Source of the DNA: Bacteroidota bacterium
Lineage (GTDB): Bacteria > Bacteroidota > Bacteroidia > B-17B0 > B-17BO
Direction: 5' to 3'
Assembly: GCA_947462425.1 (NCBI GenBank)
Contig: CANHPI010000046.1
Coordinates: 1-12,163, forward strand
DNA length: 12,163 bases
Shown here one piece after another: positions 1 to 8,070 of the stretch. Each line of letters starts with the position of its first letter. Within the stretch, counting starts at the first letter, position 1. Below the pieces are notes generated by a model. It was given only the letters and a program-made list of their open reading frames with translations, searched no databases and had not been told where the DNA came from. The position numbers and the translations under genes are program-made.

Positions 1-3000
1 AATTATAAGAATCTGCTACCAATAAAGTATAGGTGTTTGGTAATAAGCCATTAATAGAAGATGTATTTAAGTTTCCTGGACTCCATGAATATGTATAAGG
101 ACCAATGCCACCAGAAATTTGCGATACTATCGAACCGTTAGCAACATTACATGCAGGATTAATATTTGTTAAGCTTGCTGTTACTATTGTTGGGGCAGAT
201 ATTATTACAGAAACATTTGTTTGACAATTATTAGCATCGCTTACAGTAACTACATATGTCCCGGGCGTTAATGAATTTGCAGTTTGTCCGCTACCGCCAA
301 ACGGACTCCATTGGTATGAATATCCAGCATTACCTCCAACCGGACTCACCGTTGCAGTTCCATCTGCTCCTCCAAAGCAACTTGTAGGAATACTATTGGC
401 TGTGGCTGAAAGAGATTGAGTTGGTTGCGAAACATTTATAGTTGTGATTGTTGTACAGTTTTTAAAATCAGTAACGTTAACAGTATAAGTTCCTAACGAT
501 AATCCACCTATAGTTGAACTATTAATACTCATAGGCATCCATACAAAACAATATGGAGCTGTTCCTCCCAATGCGTTTGCTGATGCTAAACCATTATTTC
601 CACCAAAACAAGATATTGCTGTTGTTGTTGCTGATGCAGTTAATGCAAGTGTTGGTTGAGTAATTGAATAAGTTGTTGTATAAATACAATTATTCGTATC
701 TTTTATTTCAACTGAGTAGGTTCCCGCAATTAATCCAGTAACGACAGATCCTGTTGTTGCTCCCGGTAGCCATTTGTATGTATATCCAGGAATTCCACCA
801 CCTGCTGTTACTGTAGCAGAACCGTTAGCACCATTAAAACAACTAACATTTGTTGTTAAAATATTACTAAATAGTTGAGTAGGTTGAATAATTGTAGGGC
901 TTATCGCACTGCTTACGCAACCATTTGAATCCGTTACATTTACAGTATATATTCCAACAGAGAGCCCTGTTGCTATTTGAGCATTTCCACCATTAGGAAT
1001 CCAGGTATAAGTATATGGTTCAATTCCTCCGGATACGCTTGCTGTTGCTGTTGCATTATTTCCACTATTACAACTTACACTTGTAGTGGATGAAACAGTA
1101 ACAGTTGGTGCCGGATTATTAGCAACCACTACAGTTGTTGAATTAATACAACTGTTAGCATCTATCACTTGAATTGAATAAGTACCGGATATTAAATTCA
1201 AAGCTGTAGCATTTGTTCCGCCACTTGGCAACCATAAATATGTATAGGCGCCGGTTCCACCATTAGGCGAAACGGATGCTTGACCGTTTGCTAAACCACA
1301 ATTAGAATTAATACTTGAGGTTGTTAAAATAATTTGTGTTGGTTCAATAACCGAAATTGTGGTTGTTGTAATACAATTTTGTATATCGCTAACAGACATT
1401 GTATATGAACCAGCTGTTAGATTTGAAATGGTCTGTCCACTGAAATTTCCAGGTAGCCAATTATAATAATATGGGCTTGTACCTCCGGTTGCAATTGAAT
1501 TAACTGCACCATTACTTCCTCCAAAACAAGAAACAGCAGTAGATGTTGCAAATGCCAAAAGAGCTGCTGTAGGTTGCGCAATTGAATAGGTGACAGTTTT
1601 CACACAGTTGTTCGCATCTTTAATTTGTATAGAGTAGCTTCCTGCACTTAAACTTGTATTAACAGAACCAGTTGTAATACTAGGTAACCATGTAAATGAA
1701 TAAGGAGGTGTTCCGCCAATAGCTGTAATTGTTGCAGAACCATTACTTCCCGAAAAACAACTTACATTTGATGTAATTATATTTTCTATTATTAGCGGTG
1801 GCTCTTGTATAACAGGACTTGTAATTGCATTTGAAGTACATCCATTACTATCTTGAGTTATAATATAATATATTCCGGCGGTTAATCCGGTAGCAGTTGT
1901 TCCATTTCCTCCACTAGGAAACCATGTATATGTTATAGGAGCAACACCTCCAATTATACTTGCTGTGGCTGTTCCATCACTACCGCCGTAACAACTAACA
2001 TTGGTAATAGATAAAATACTTGCGCTTGGACCGCTAGTATCATCTATATCTAAATATTGAATTGCTGTACAATTGTTTGCATCTGAAACAACCACAGAAT
2101 AAACACCAGCTGTTACACTCGTAGTAATTGAATTTGATCCACCAGCTGGCATCCATTGATATGTGTAAGGACTTATTCCTCCTGTTACAGAAACTGAACC
2201 AATTCCGTTTGAATACCCGCAGGTTGAATTTGTACTGGTTGTTATTGGTATAATAGCTGCTGGTTGGTTTACAAATACAGTGTTTGAAATTATACAGCCG
2301 TTTAGGTCAGTAGCTGTAATTGAATAAGTTCCCGAACTTAAATTTGTAATTGTTGATCCTGTTAATGAACCAGGCATTAAATTATAACTGTAAGTTGGTG
2401 TACCACCCGAAGCTATAGAAGAAATAGACCCATCAGAACTACCATTACAAGATGTTGGCAAGCTTAAAATCGAAACGTTAAGAGGTGTTGCTGGTTGAGA
2501 AATAGTTACTGTATTTTGAATTAAACAATGGTTATTATCAGTAATTGTTACAGTATAGATTCCAGCAGAGATATTAAAAATAGAATTAGATGACGCTCCT
2601 CCAGGTGTCCATGAATAAGTGTAATTTGGCGTTCCACCTGATGGATCAGCTTTTATAGAACCATTACTTCCACCAAAGCAATTTACGTTTACCTGGTCTG
2701 CGAAACTTACAACTAAAGGAGTGGGTTCTGTAATTGTAGCAAATGTAGTTATTTGACAACCTTTATTATCTGTCACTGTGGCTGTGTATGTTCCACTTGA
2801 CTGATTGAAAATGGACGAGGAAGTTTGTCCACCTGGATTCCAAGAATATGTATAACCTGGTGTTCCTCCCAATTGAGAAACAGTTGCTGAACCATTATTG
2901 AGGTAATTACAAGTTTCATTTGTAACAGTTATTGAAGCTACTAAAATGGTAGGTTGAGAAACGATTATAGTATTAGTTGAAGTACAACTAAAACTATCAC

Positions 3001-5728
3001 TTACTGTAAGAGAGTATGTTCCGGCAGTTAACCCTGAAATATTTTGAGAACTTGAAGAATTAGGACTCCAGCTAAACGAATAAGAAGGTATACCTCCCGA
3101 AATAATTGAGGAAACTAACCCATCGCTTCCATTAAAGCATGATACATTTGTTGCAGTAAGTGTTATAGTAATAGGTAAGGGTTGAGTAATTGTATAAGTA
3201 TAGTTTTTAATACATCCGTTTGCGTCTGTTATTGTGGCGAAATAATTTCCGGCAGGTAAATTAGATACAGAAGAAGTTGTAGCTCCGCCAAATGACCAAA
3301 AATAAGTATAGGGAGATGTACCTCCTGTTGGAGTTAATGAAATTGCCCCATTACTTCCTCCATTACAAGATACGTTAGTAATGGTTGATGTAGTAATAAT
3401 ATCTGTTGGTTCAATTACTGTAACAGTATTTGTTGTAATACATGTGTTATTATCAGTAACTCTTACCGTATAAGTACCGATAGGAATATTACTAAGTGTT
3501 GAATTTGCGCTACCTCCAGGACTCCATGAATAAGTGTAATTTGGAGTTCCTCCAAACGGACTTGCGCTTATACTTCCATTGTTTCCTCCAAAACAACTCA
3601 CGTCAATTTGATTAACAAATCCAACCATTAAAGGATTAGGTTCTGTAATTGTAACAACTTTAGTTGTAGAGCAGCCTAAATTATCTGTTGCTATTACAGT
3701 ATATGTTCCACTGGCTTGATTGTTAATAGTAGAAGATGTTTGTCCGCCTGGGCTCCACAAATAAGTGTAAATAGGAGTCCCACCGGATGGAGTTATAGCT
3801 GCCGAACCGTTATTAAGGTAATTACAAGATTCATTAATTATAGTTGTTGATGCTGTTAAAATATTGGGTTGTGCAATGATAATTGAATTCGTTTCAGAGC
3901 AGTTAAAATTATCCGTAATTGTAAGCGTATAATTTCCTGTCATTAATCCTGTTACATTTTGTGAGGTTGCTCCACTTGGGGCCCAGTTAAAAGAATAGGG
4001 AGATGTGCCTCCTGAAACGGTTGTTGTGACAGCTCCATCAGAACCATTAAAACATGATGCATTTTTTGGAGTTAATGTAAATGTAATAAGCATAGGTTGC
4101 GTAATTGTATAAGTGGAAGTTTGGACGCATCTATTTGCATCTGTAACATTTACAGAGTAGGCACCTGCTGATAAAGTTGTGATTGAAGATGTAGTTTGTC
4201 CGCTAGGAGACCATGAATATGTATATGGAGATGTTCCTCCAAAAGGAGTTGAAGATATTGAGCCGGTATTTGCACCAAAACAAGAAACATTTGAAACTGT
4301 TGAGTTAATTGTTAAAATTGGTGGTTGTATAATATTTACAGTTGTTTGATAAGTACATCCTATTCCATCATTTATGGTTACTGAATAGATTCCTATTGAT
4401 AAATTGCTAATAGAAGACGTGGTTTGTGTTGGAGATGTATTCCACAAATAAGTGTAAGGTGTTATGCCTCCGGTAAGGTTAATTGAGGCTGTGCCATTAG
4501 ATTCATTAAAACAAATTACGTTTGTTATATTAGGTGTTACTGTTCCAGTAAAACCTAAATAAGTGATTTTTACAGTATCTGATTTAGGAGGACATGTTCC
4601 ATTTCCTGTTGTAGTTAAAACTAAATTAACAGAACCGTTTGCTAATTCGGTTATAGATGGAGAATAAGTTAAGTTTGAAAGCGTAATGTTATTTGGAGTA
4701 AAAGTCCCCGTACCTCCCGACCAAATTCCGCCACTAGCTCCAGTTACACTTCCGTTTAAAGTGACTAATGGACTTTGTATACATTTTATTTGATTTAATC
4801 CTGCATGGGCAGTTATGGCAACTGAAAATGCTGTAACAGTAACTTGATTAAAAACTGGTGGACAGCCTGAGCCGTCGGTTAATTGTACATTATAAGTTCC
4901 CACGCCAACATTAATAGTTTGAGAAGGATTAATATTGTTCCATAAATAACTGTAAGGAGGAGTGCCACCAGTTCCATTTGCAGTCAATGAGGTAGATGTT
5001 TGTCCAAAACAAATAGTAGGATTTATAGGTATAATATTTACGCCGAGTGTAGGATTAAAAAATACCCTTATAGTATCACAAATAGGATTAAAATTACATT
5101 GAGCAGCTGGTTGCCCGCAAACTAAATAATCAACATAAGCAGGTGCAGTTCCTGTGGCAGTAACTGTTGGTGTTGTGCAACCGGAAGTACACGATAAATA
5201 ATTATTATATGCACCTGGAGTACCCGGAAAAATGGAATTCCATGTAACAGTTGTTGGATTAAATCCTGAAGCAATTAAATTTTTTGTACAACCATCATTA
5301 ATTGAAATATCTGAACCAGCAACTGGGCCTGGAATAGAGGTAATTTGATACACATTAGCATTATTGCCAGGTTTACAAAAAGTTAATACATGTGGACCCG
5401 GACCTGATAAACAAATAGGTGTACCTAAAGCGGTTGGAGGACCACAGCCAATTTGATAATATAATGCACCACTAGGAATAGCACCTGAAAATATACTAAA
5501 TACTATTCCTGTCGCCGCAGGATCAAGCGTAATTATAAATTTTACACAAACAACACCTGTTTGTCCGCAACATTGGTCATTTCTAACAACATTTGGACTG
5601 AGCCAAGTTCCACCTGGGTTACCGATAAGATTAACCGAAAATGTTGGTGTTGAAGGTCCACATTGAGATGAGAGATATAATGGGAAAATTATAAATGAAA
5701 ATAGTATATATAATAATTTTGAAGGCAT
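1..5728 (-). CDS. Giant secreted SprB-repeat surface protein (partial, C-terminus beyond left edge)
   Basis: Seen: an open frame of 1909 codons from ATG at 5728 to the left edge, read through without a stop. Residues 1-21 form a signal peptide (MPSK, then a hydrophobic stretch ending LSS, mature end probably at Gln22). Residues about 22-235 are a Cys-rich head containing a Cys-Cys-Gly motif. A diverged SprB-type repeat starts near 240, an Ig-like domain fills about 305-400, and 20 repeats of about 76 residues run from 406 to the edge. Each repeat opens with a (S/T)C(F/N)-type motif, has GG-x-x-x-YTYxW in the middle, then (A/S)GTY and D-x-N-x-C, and ends in QP or EP. Known: SprB repeats occur in Bacteroidota gliding adhesins and other type IX-secreted surface proteins. 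Inferred: an extracellular adhesin or filament. The type IX sorting domain would lie outside the window, so the secretion route is unproven. It is not necessarily SprB itself, so no symbol is given. Confidence 0.9.
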   Translation of the reverse strand, partial: MPSKLLYILFSFIIFPLYLSSQCGPSTPTFSVNLIGNPGGTWLSPNVVRNDQCCGQTGVVCVKFIITLDPAATGIVFSIFSGAIPSGALYYQIGCGPPTALGTPICLSGPGPHVLTFCKPGNNANVYQITSIPGPVAGSDISINDGCTKNLIASGFNPTTVTWNSIFPGTPGAYNNYLSCTSGCTTPTVTATGTAPAYVDYLVCGQPAAQCNFNPICDTIRVFFNPTLGVNIIPINPTICFGQTSTSLTANGTGGTPPYSYLWNNINPSQTINVGVGTYNVQLTDGSGCPPVFNQVTVTAFSVAITAHAGLNQIKCIQSPLVTLNGSVTGASGGIWSGGTGTFTPNNITLSNLTYSPSITELANGSVNLVLTTTGNGTCPPKSDTVKITYLGFTGTVTPNITNVICFNESNGTASINLTGGITPYTYLWNTSPTQTTSSISNLSIGIYSVTINDGIGCTYQTTVNIIQPPILTINSTVSNVSCFGANTGSISSTPFGGTSPYTYSWSPSGQTTSSITTLSAGAYSVNVTDANRCVQTSTYTITQPMLITFTLTPKNASCFNGSDGAVTTTVSGGTSPYSFNWAPSGATSQNVTGLMTGNYTLTITDNFNCSETNSIIIAQPNILTASTTIINESCNYLNNGSAAITPSGGTPIYTYLWSPGGQTSSTINNQASGTYTVIATDNLGCSTTKVVTITEPNPLMVGFVNQIDVSCFGGNNGSISASPFGGTPNYTYSWSPGGSANSTLSNIPIGTYTVRVTDNNTCITTNTVTVIEPTDIITTSTITNVSCNGGSNGAISLTPTGGTSPYTYFWSFGGATTSSVSNLPAGNYFATITDANGCIKNYTYTITQPLPITITLTATNVSCFNGSDGLVSSIISGGIPSYSFSWSPNSSSSQNISGLTAGTYSLTVSDSFSCTSTNTIIVSQPTILVASITVTNETCNYLNNGSATVSQLGGTPGYTYSWNPGGQTSSSIFNQSSGTYTATVTDNKGCQITTFATITEPTPLVVSFADQVNVNCFGGSNGSIKADPSGGTPNYTYSWTPGGASSNSIFNISAGIYTVTITDNNHCLIQNTVTISQPATPLNVSILSLPTSCNGSSDGSISSIASGGTPTYSYNLMPGSLTGSTITNLSSGTYSITATDLNGCIISNTVFVNQPAAIIPITTSTNSTCGYSNGIGSVSVTGGISPYTYQWMPAGGSNSITTSVTAGVYSVVVSDANNCTAIQYLDIDDTSGPSASILSITNVSCYGGSDGTATASIIGGVAPITYTWFPSGGNGTTATGLTAGIYYIITQDSNGCTSNAITSPVIQEPPLIIENIITSNVSCFSGSNGSATITAIGGTPPYSFTWLPSITTGSVNTSLSAGSYSIQIKDANNCVKTVTYSIAQPTAALLAFATSTAVSCFGGSNGAVNSIATGGTSPYYYNWLPGNFSGQTISNLTAGSYTMSVSDIQNCITTTTISVIEPTQIILTTSSINSNCGLANGQASVSPNGGTGAYTYLWLPSGGTNATALNLISGTYSIQVIDANSCINSTTVVVANNPAPTVTVSSTTSVSCNSGNNATATASVSGGIEPYTYTWIPNGGNAQIATGLSVGIYTVNVTDSNGCVSSAISPTIIQPTQLFSNILTTNVSCFNGANGSATVTAGGGIPGYTYKWLPGATTGSVVTGLIAGTYSVEIKDTNNCIYTTTYSITQPTLALTASATTTAISCFGGNNGLASANALGGTAPYCFVWMPMSINSSTIGGLSLGTYTVNVTDFKNCTTITTINVSQPTQSLSATANSIPTSCFGGADGTATVSPVGGNAGYSYQWSPFGGSGQTANSLTPGTYVVTVSDANNCQTNVSVIISAPTIVTASLTNINPACNVANGSIVSQISGGIGPYTYSWSPGNLNTSSINGLLPNTYTLLVADSYN
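611..2449 (-). repeat. Higher-order duplication B: two further four-repeat blocks
   Basis: Block 2449-1529 (921 bp) and block 1528-611 (918 bp) correspond repeat by repeat. The second repeat of each starts with the atypical TCGYSNG or NCGLANG form. The third repeats share a GG-N-x-x-x-ATGL run followed by DSNGC. The fourth repeats share TTGSV, then KDxNNC, YSI(A/T)QPT. The DNA junctions beginning at 654 and 1572 are 918 bp apart and similar. The similarity is weaker than in duplication A, so this is probably older or more diverged. Confidence 0.65.
2450..4282 (-). repeat. Higher-order duplication A: two four-repeat blocks in tandem
   Basis: Block 4282-3368 (915 bp) and block 3367-2450 (918 bp) each hold four SprB repeats, and the repeats correspond one to one. 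Both blocks encode the unusual CNYLNNGS repeat start; the DNA at 2889-2913 and 3804-3828 matches at 23 of 25 bases, 915 bp apart. Both carry YTITQP followed within 20 residues by SCFNGSDG at the first-to-second repeat junction. Repeats within a block are much less alike than their counterparts one block away. This indicates duplication of a whole four-repeat segment. The block phase is arbitrary. Confidence 0.75.
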
Positions 5729-6039
5729 ACAATTTCTCTTTCGACGTTTCAACTTTAGAATAGTATTTAAAATAATATTTTATTGAAACGAAGATATTAA
5801 GTGTGCAGCTGTTTGTAAATTATCTAATTAGTTCAATTTATTGACTCATCTCATAGGATTCTGGATTTCAGGCTAAAGAAAAACTTTTAGCTTATTTTTG
5901 ATCCCTTCGTTATATATTGTAATTTGGTATCTATTGCTAGTTGTTGTATTTACTTTAAAGTTTTAAAACTTAATTCTTGGGCAAAAAAAAACCGATATAA
6001 ATTATATCGGTTTTTTTAAGAATTGTTGCTTTAAAAAAA
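5729..6039. other. 311-bp intergenic spacer upstream of the giant surface-protein gene
   Basis: It holds the operon terminator (5983-6017) and should contain the promoter and 5' leader of the minus-strand giant gene. I find no clear TTTG/TAnnTTTG promoter pair reading left. Other structure is a perfect 14-bp palindrome, aagttttaaaactt (5958-5971), and a weak hairpin with gctaaa (5872-5877) pairing tttagc (5886-5891). No plausible coding region is seen. Confidence 0.6.
5983..6017 (-). terminator. Rho-independent terminator of the nif3-like/zinc-ribbon operon
   Basis: An 8-bp perfect stem, ccgatata (5992-5999) with tatatcgg (6003-6010), and a 3-base loop, flanked by nine A on one side and seven T on the other. 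On the minus strand it begins about 23 bp after the zinc-ribbon stop codon and is followed by a U run. The flanking A and T tracts could also make it work on the plus strand. It separates the operon from the giant surface-protein gene, which therefore probably has its own promoter. Confidence 0.88.
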
Positions 6040-6801
6040 TTATGCTTCAGTTGCAATTAAATTTGGATCAACCATAATTCTACCACAGTGTTCACAAACT
6101 AATATTTTTTTATTCATTCTAATGTCTAATTGTTTTTGTGGTGGTATCTTATTAAAACATCCTCCGCATGCATCGCGTTCAACTGGAACAACAGCTAAGC
6201 CATTACGAGTATTTGAACGAACTCTTTTGTAAGCATTAATCAAACGATCTTCAATTCCTTCGCTCGCTTTTTCAGATGCTAACATTAATTCTTTTTCTTC
6301 TTTCTCTGTTTCAGCAATAATTTCAGCTAATTCAGATTGCTTTAATTTTAAATCTTTTTTACGTTCAGAAAAATCATGTTGAGATTTTTCAACAATATCA
6401 GATTTTTGTTCAATAGCAAATTTGGTTTCTTTTAATCGTTTTTCTGCTAATTGAATTTCTAAATTTTGAAACTCTATTTCTTTGGTAATTGCATCGTATT
6501 CACGATTGTTTCTTACTTTACCTTGTTGTGCTTCGTATTTTTTAATGTTTGCTGTAAAATCTTTTATAGCCTGAGTTTTTTCGGTTACTTGTTCTTTCAA
6601 CTCGGTTAACTCTTGAGTTAAATTATTAACACGGGTTTCTAAACCGGCAACGCTATCTTCTAAATCCTGAACTTCAAGAGGTAACTCTCCGCGAACAGTA
6701 CGGATACGATCGATTTTAGAATCGATAATTTGTAATTCATATAAAGCACGAAGTTTTCCTTCGATAGATGCATCAATTTTTTCTTTGATTTTTGCGCACA
6801 T
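6040..6801 (-). CDS. Coiled-coil protein with C-terminal C4 zinc ribbon (COG1579-like)
   Basis: A 253-residue cytoplasmic protein without signal peptide or membrane segment. Residues about 18-190 are rich in Glu, Lys, Gln and Leu and read as long coiled-coil helices. Near residues 36-58 is the family-typical RTVRGELPLEVQDLEDSVAGL stretch (cited in part here: RGELPLEVQDLED). The C-terminus is a zinc ribbon with Cys212, Cys215, Cys236 and Cys239 in two C-x-x-C pairs. Known: proteins of this type (zf-RING_7, COG1579) are widespread in bacteria; their role is unsettled and nucleic-acid binding has been proposed. The ATG at 6801 is preferred because it gives the usual family N-terminus. It starts 3 bp after the Nif3-like stop, so the two are almost certainly cotranscribed, and a strong terminator follows. 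Identity as this family is quite certain; molecular function is unknown. Confidence 0.9.
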   Translation of the reverse strand: MCAKIKEKIDASIEGKLRALYELQIIDSKIDRIRTVRGELPLEVQDLEDSVAGLETRVNNLTQELTELKEQVTEKTQAIKDFTANIKKYEAQQGKVRNNREYDAITKEIEFQNLEIQLAEKRLKETKFAIEQKSDIVEKSQHDFSERKKDLKLKQSELAEIIAETEKEEKELMLASEKASEGIEDRLINAYKRVRSNTRNGLAVVPVERDACGGCFNKIPPQKQLDIRMNKKILVCEHCGRIMVDPNLIATEA

Positions 6802-6804
6802 AGT

Positions 6805-7899
6805 TTAAAAATAATTAACTGGGTTAGTGTTCGTTTCCGTTAAATAGCTTGCAAAAGTAGGAAATTTATTTGATATAATATCATAAAAAATTTCAGGTGT
6901 AAATTGCTCTGATTCATAATGACCAATATCAGCAATCAAAATTTGGTTTTCAGCATCAAAAAATTCATGATATTTAAAGTCGGAACTTATGTAAATATCT
7001 GATTTTGAATTTATTGCATTTCTCAAAAGAAAGCTTCCACTACCACCGCATAACGAAACTTTTTTAATAGATTTATTTAATAACGAGGTATGTTTAATAA
7101 GTTTTAACTTAAATACTGACTTTATGCGCTCCAAAAATTCATTTTCAGAAATAGGAAACTCTAATTCACCAATCATACCCGAACCAATATTTTGGTAGGT
7201 ATTTTCTAACTGGTAAATATCAAATGCAACTTCTTCATAAGGATGATGTTGTTTGAGTGCTGAAATAATTTGAGATTCATGAACAGCCTCAAAAATCATT
7301 TCTATACGGCATTCTTTTTCCAAACTTAATTTTTCTTTTTCTCCAATAAAAGGATTTGAATTTTCATTTCCTCTAAAACTTCCAACTCCCTCCAAAACAA
7401 AGCTGCATTTATCATAGTCACCAATATTACCAGCCCCAGAATTAAACAAATTTTCTCTAACATTTTCTAAATGAGAAGCTGGAACAAAAGTGACTATTTT
7501 TTTTAACAATGATTTTTTTGGCGCTAAGATTTGAGTATTTATTAATCCAAGCTTGTCTGCTATTTTTTTATTAACGCCTAATTTTACGTTATCTAAATTT
7601 GTATGACAAGCATAAATAGCAATATTATTTTGTATGGCTTTAATAATCGTTCTTTCAACGTAATTATTGCCATTCAATTTTTTTAAACCACTAAAAATAA
7701 CAGGATGGTGAGCAATAATTAAATTGCATTTTTTTTTAATAGCTTCCTCTACAACATCCTCGGTACAATCTAAACATAAAATTGCCCCGGTAACAGTTTG
7801 GGCTTTATTTCCTGTTAATAAGCCGCAATTATCATATGATTCCTGATAGGATAGAGGGGCAAATTTTTCTAATTCTGTAATAATATTTTTTAAAACCAT
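6805..7899 (-). CDS. Nif3/DUF34-family metal-binding protein (GTP cyclohydrolase I type 2 homolog)
   Basis: A 364-residue cytoplasmic protein. The N-terminus carries the family signature with ESYDNCGLL (residues 20-28). Predicted dinuclear metal ligands are visible: His64 and His65 in AHHP, Asp103 in CHTNLDN, and His327 plus Glu331 in GHYESE. Residues about 130-235 are an inserted domain of the PII/CutA-like type found in longer family members such as Bacillus YqfO; it includes HHPYEEVAFDIY. The length fits these inserted forms rather than the roughly 250-residue short forms such as YbgI. Known: the family is nearly universal, commonly forms toroidal hexamers, and its substrate is not settled; the GTP cyclohydrolase label rests on limited evidence. 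It is the first gene of the operon with the zinc-ribbon protein. The ATG at 7899 gives the normal family start. Confidence 0.93.
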   Translation of the reverse strand: MVLKNIITELEKFAPLSYQESYDNCGLLTGNKAQTVTGAILCLDCTEDVVEEAIKKKCNLIIAHHPVIFSGLKKLNGNNYVERTIIKAIQNNIAIYACHTNLDNVKLGVNKKIADKLGLINTQILAPKKSLLKKIVTFVPASHLENVRENLFNSGAGNIGDYDKCSFVLEGVGSFRGNENSNPFIGEKEKLSLEKECRIEMIFEAVHESQIISALKQHHPYEEVAFDIYQLENTYQNIGSGMIGELEFPISENEFLERIKSVFKLKLIKHTSLLNKSIKKVSLCGGSGSFLLRNAINSKSDIYISSDFKYHEFFDAENQILIADIGHYESEQFTPEIFYDIISNKFPTFASYLTETNTNPVNYF

Positions 7900-8048
7900 A
7901 CTTGTATTTTTTGATAAAGATATACTTCTTTTTATTGCTATTTTAGTTCCTTAAATTTACAGCAAGTTACCAAATGATCATTTAACATTCCTGAGGCTTG
8001 CAAATATGGGAAACAAATAGTTTAACCTGTAAATGTAAAACTTCGTTT

Positions 8049-8066
8049 AACATAGTAGTCTATGTT
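8049..8066. repeat. Inverted repeat, 7-bp arms
   Basis: aacatag (8049-8055) and ctatgtt (8060-8066) are perfect reverse complements around a 4-base loop. Immediately after it comes a perfect 12-bp palindrome, aaaacatgtttt (8069-8080). They could form a small hairpin or act as operator half-sites; no function can be assigned from sequence alone. Confidence 0.5.
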
Positions 8067-8070
8067 TTAA

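Larger units (their letters stand above)
1..4513 (-). repeat. Tandem array of 20 SprB-type repeats (about 229 bp each)
   Basis: The codons for the central aromatic motif (YTYSW and variants) recur near 84, 308, 541, 773, 1002, 1231, 1459, 1689, 1920, 2150, 2380, 2608, 2840, 3070, 3297, 3526, 3756, 3985, 4211 and 4440, a regular spacing of 224-233 bp. Every complete copy has one Cys near its start and one near its end, suggesting one intra-repeat disulfide in an extracellular beta-sandwich (inference). The copies are diverged rather than identical, so this is an old array. The copy at the left edge is incomplete. A further, more diverged copy (Cys codon at 5009-5011) lies upstream, separated by a different domain. 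Confidence 0.9.

Noticed and set aside
1..4513. CRISPR-like or satellite-like array because of the very regular ~229-bp spacing
   Set aside because: The copies are diverged, keep one continuous reading frame, and encode the SprB repeat with its Cys, YTYxW and D-x-N-x-C positions conserved. This is a coding repeat.
1..5728. Possible frameshift or several separate genes in the long minus-strand region
   Set aside because: The frame set by the ATG at 5728 matches the repeat translation at the left edge, and I read no stop across the region.
5872..5900. Hairpin plus T-rich stretch as an intrinsic terminator on the plus strand
   Set aside because: The stem is short and AT-rich with a bulge, and there is no plus-strand gene upstream for it to terminate.
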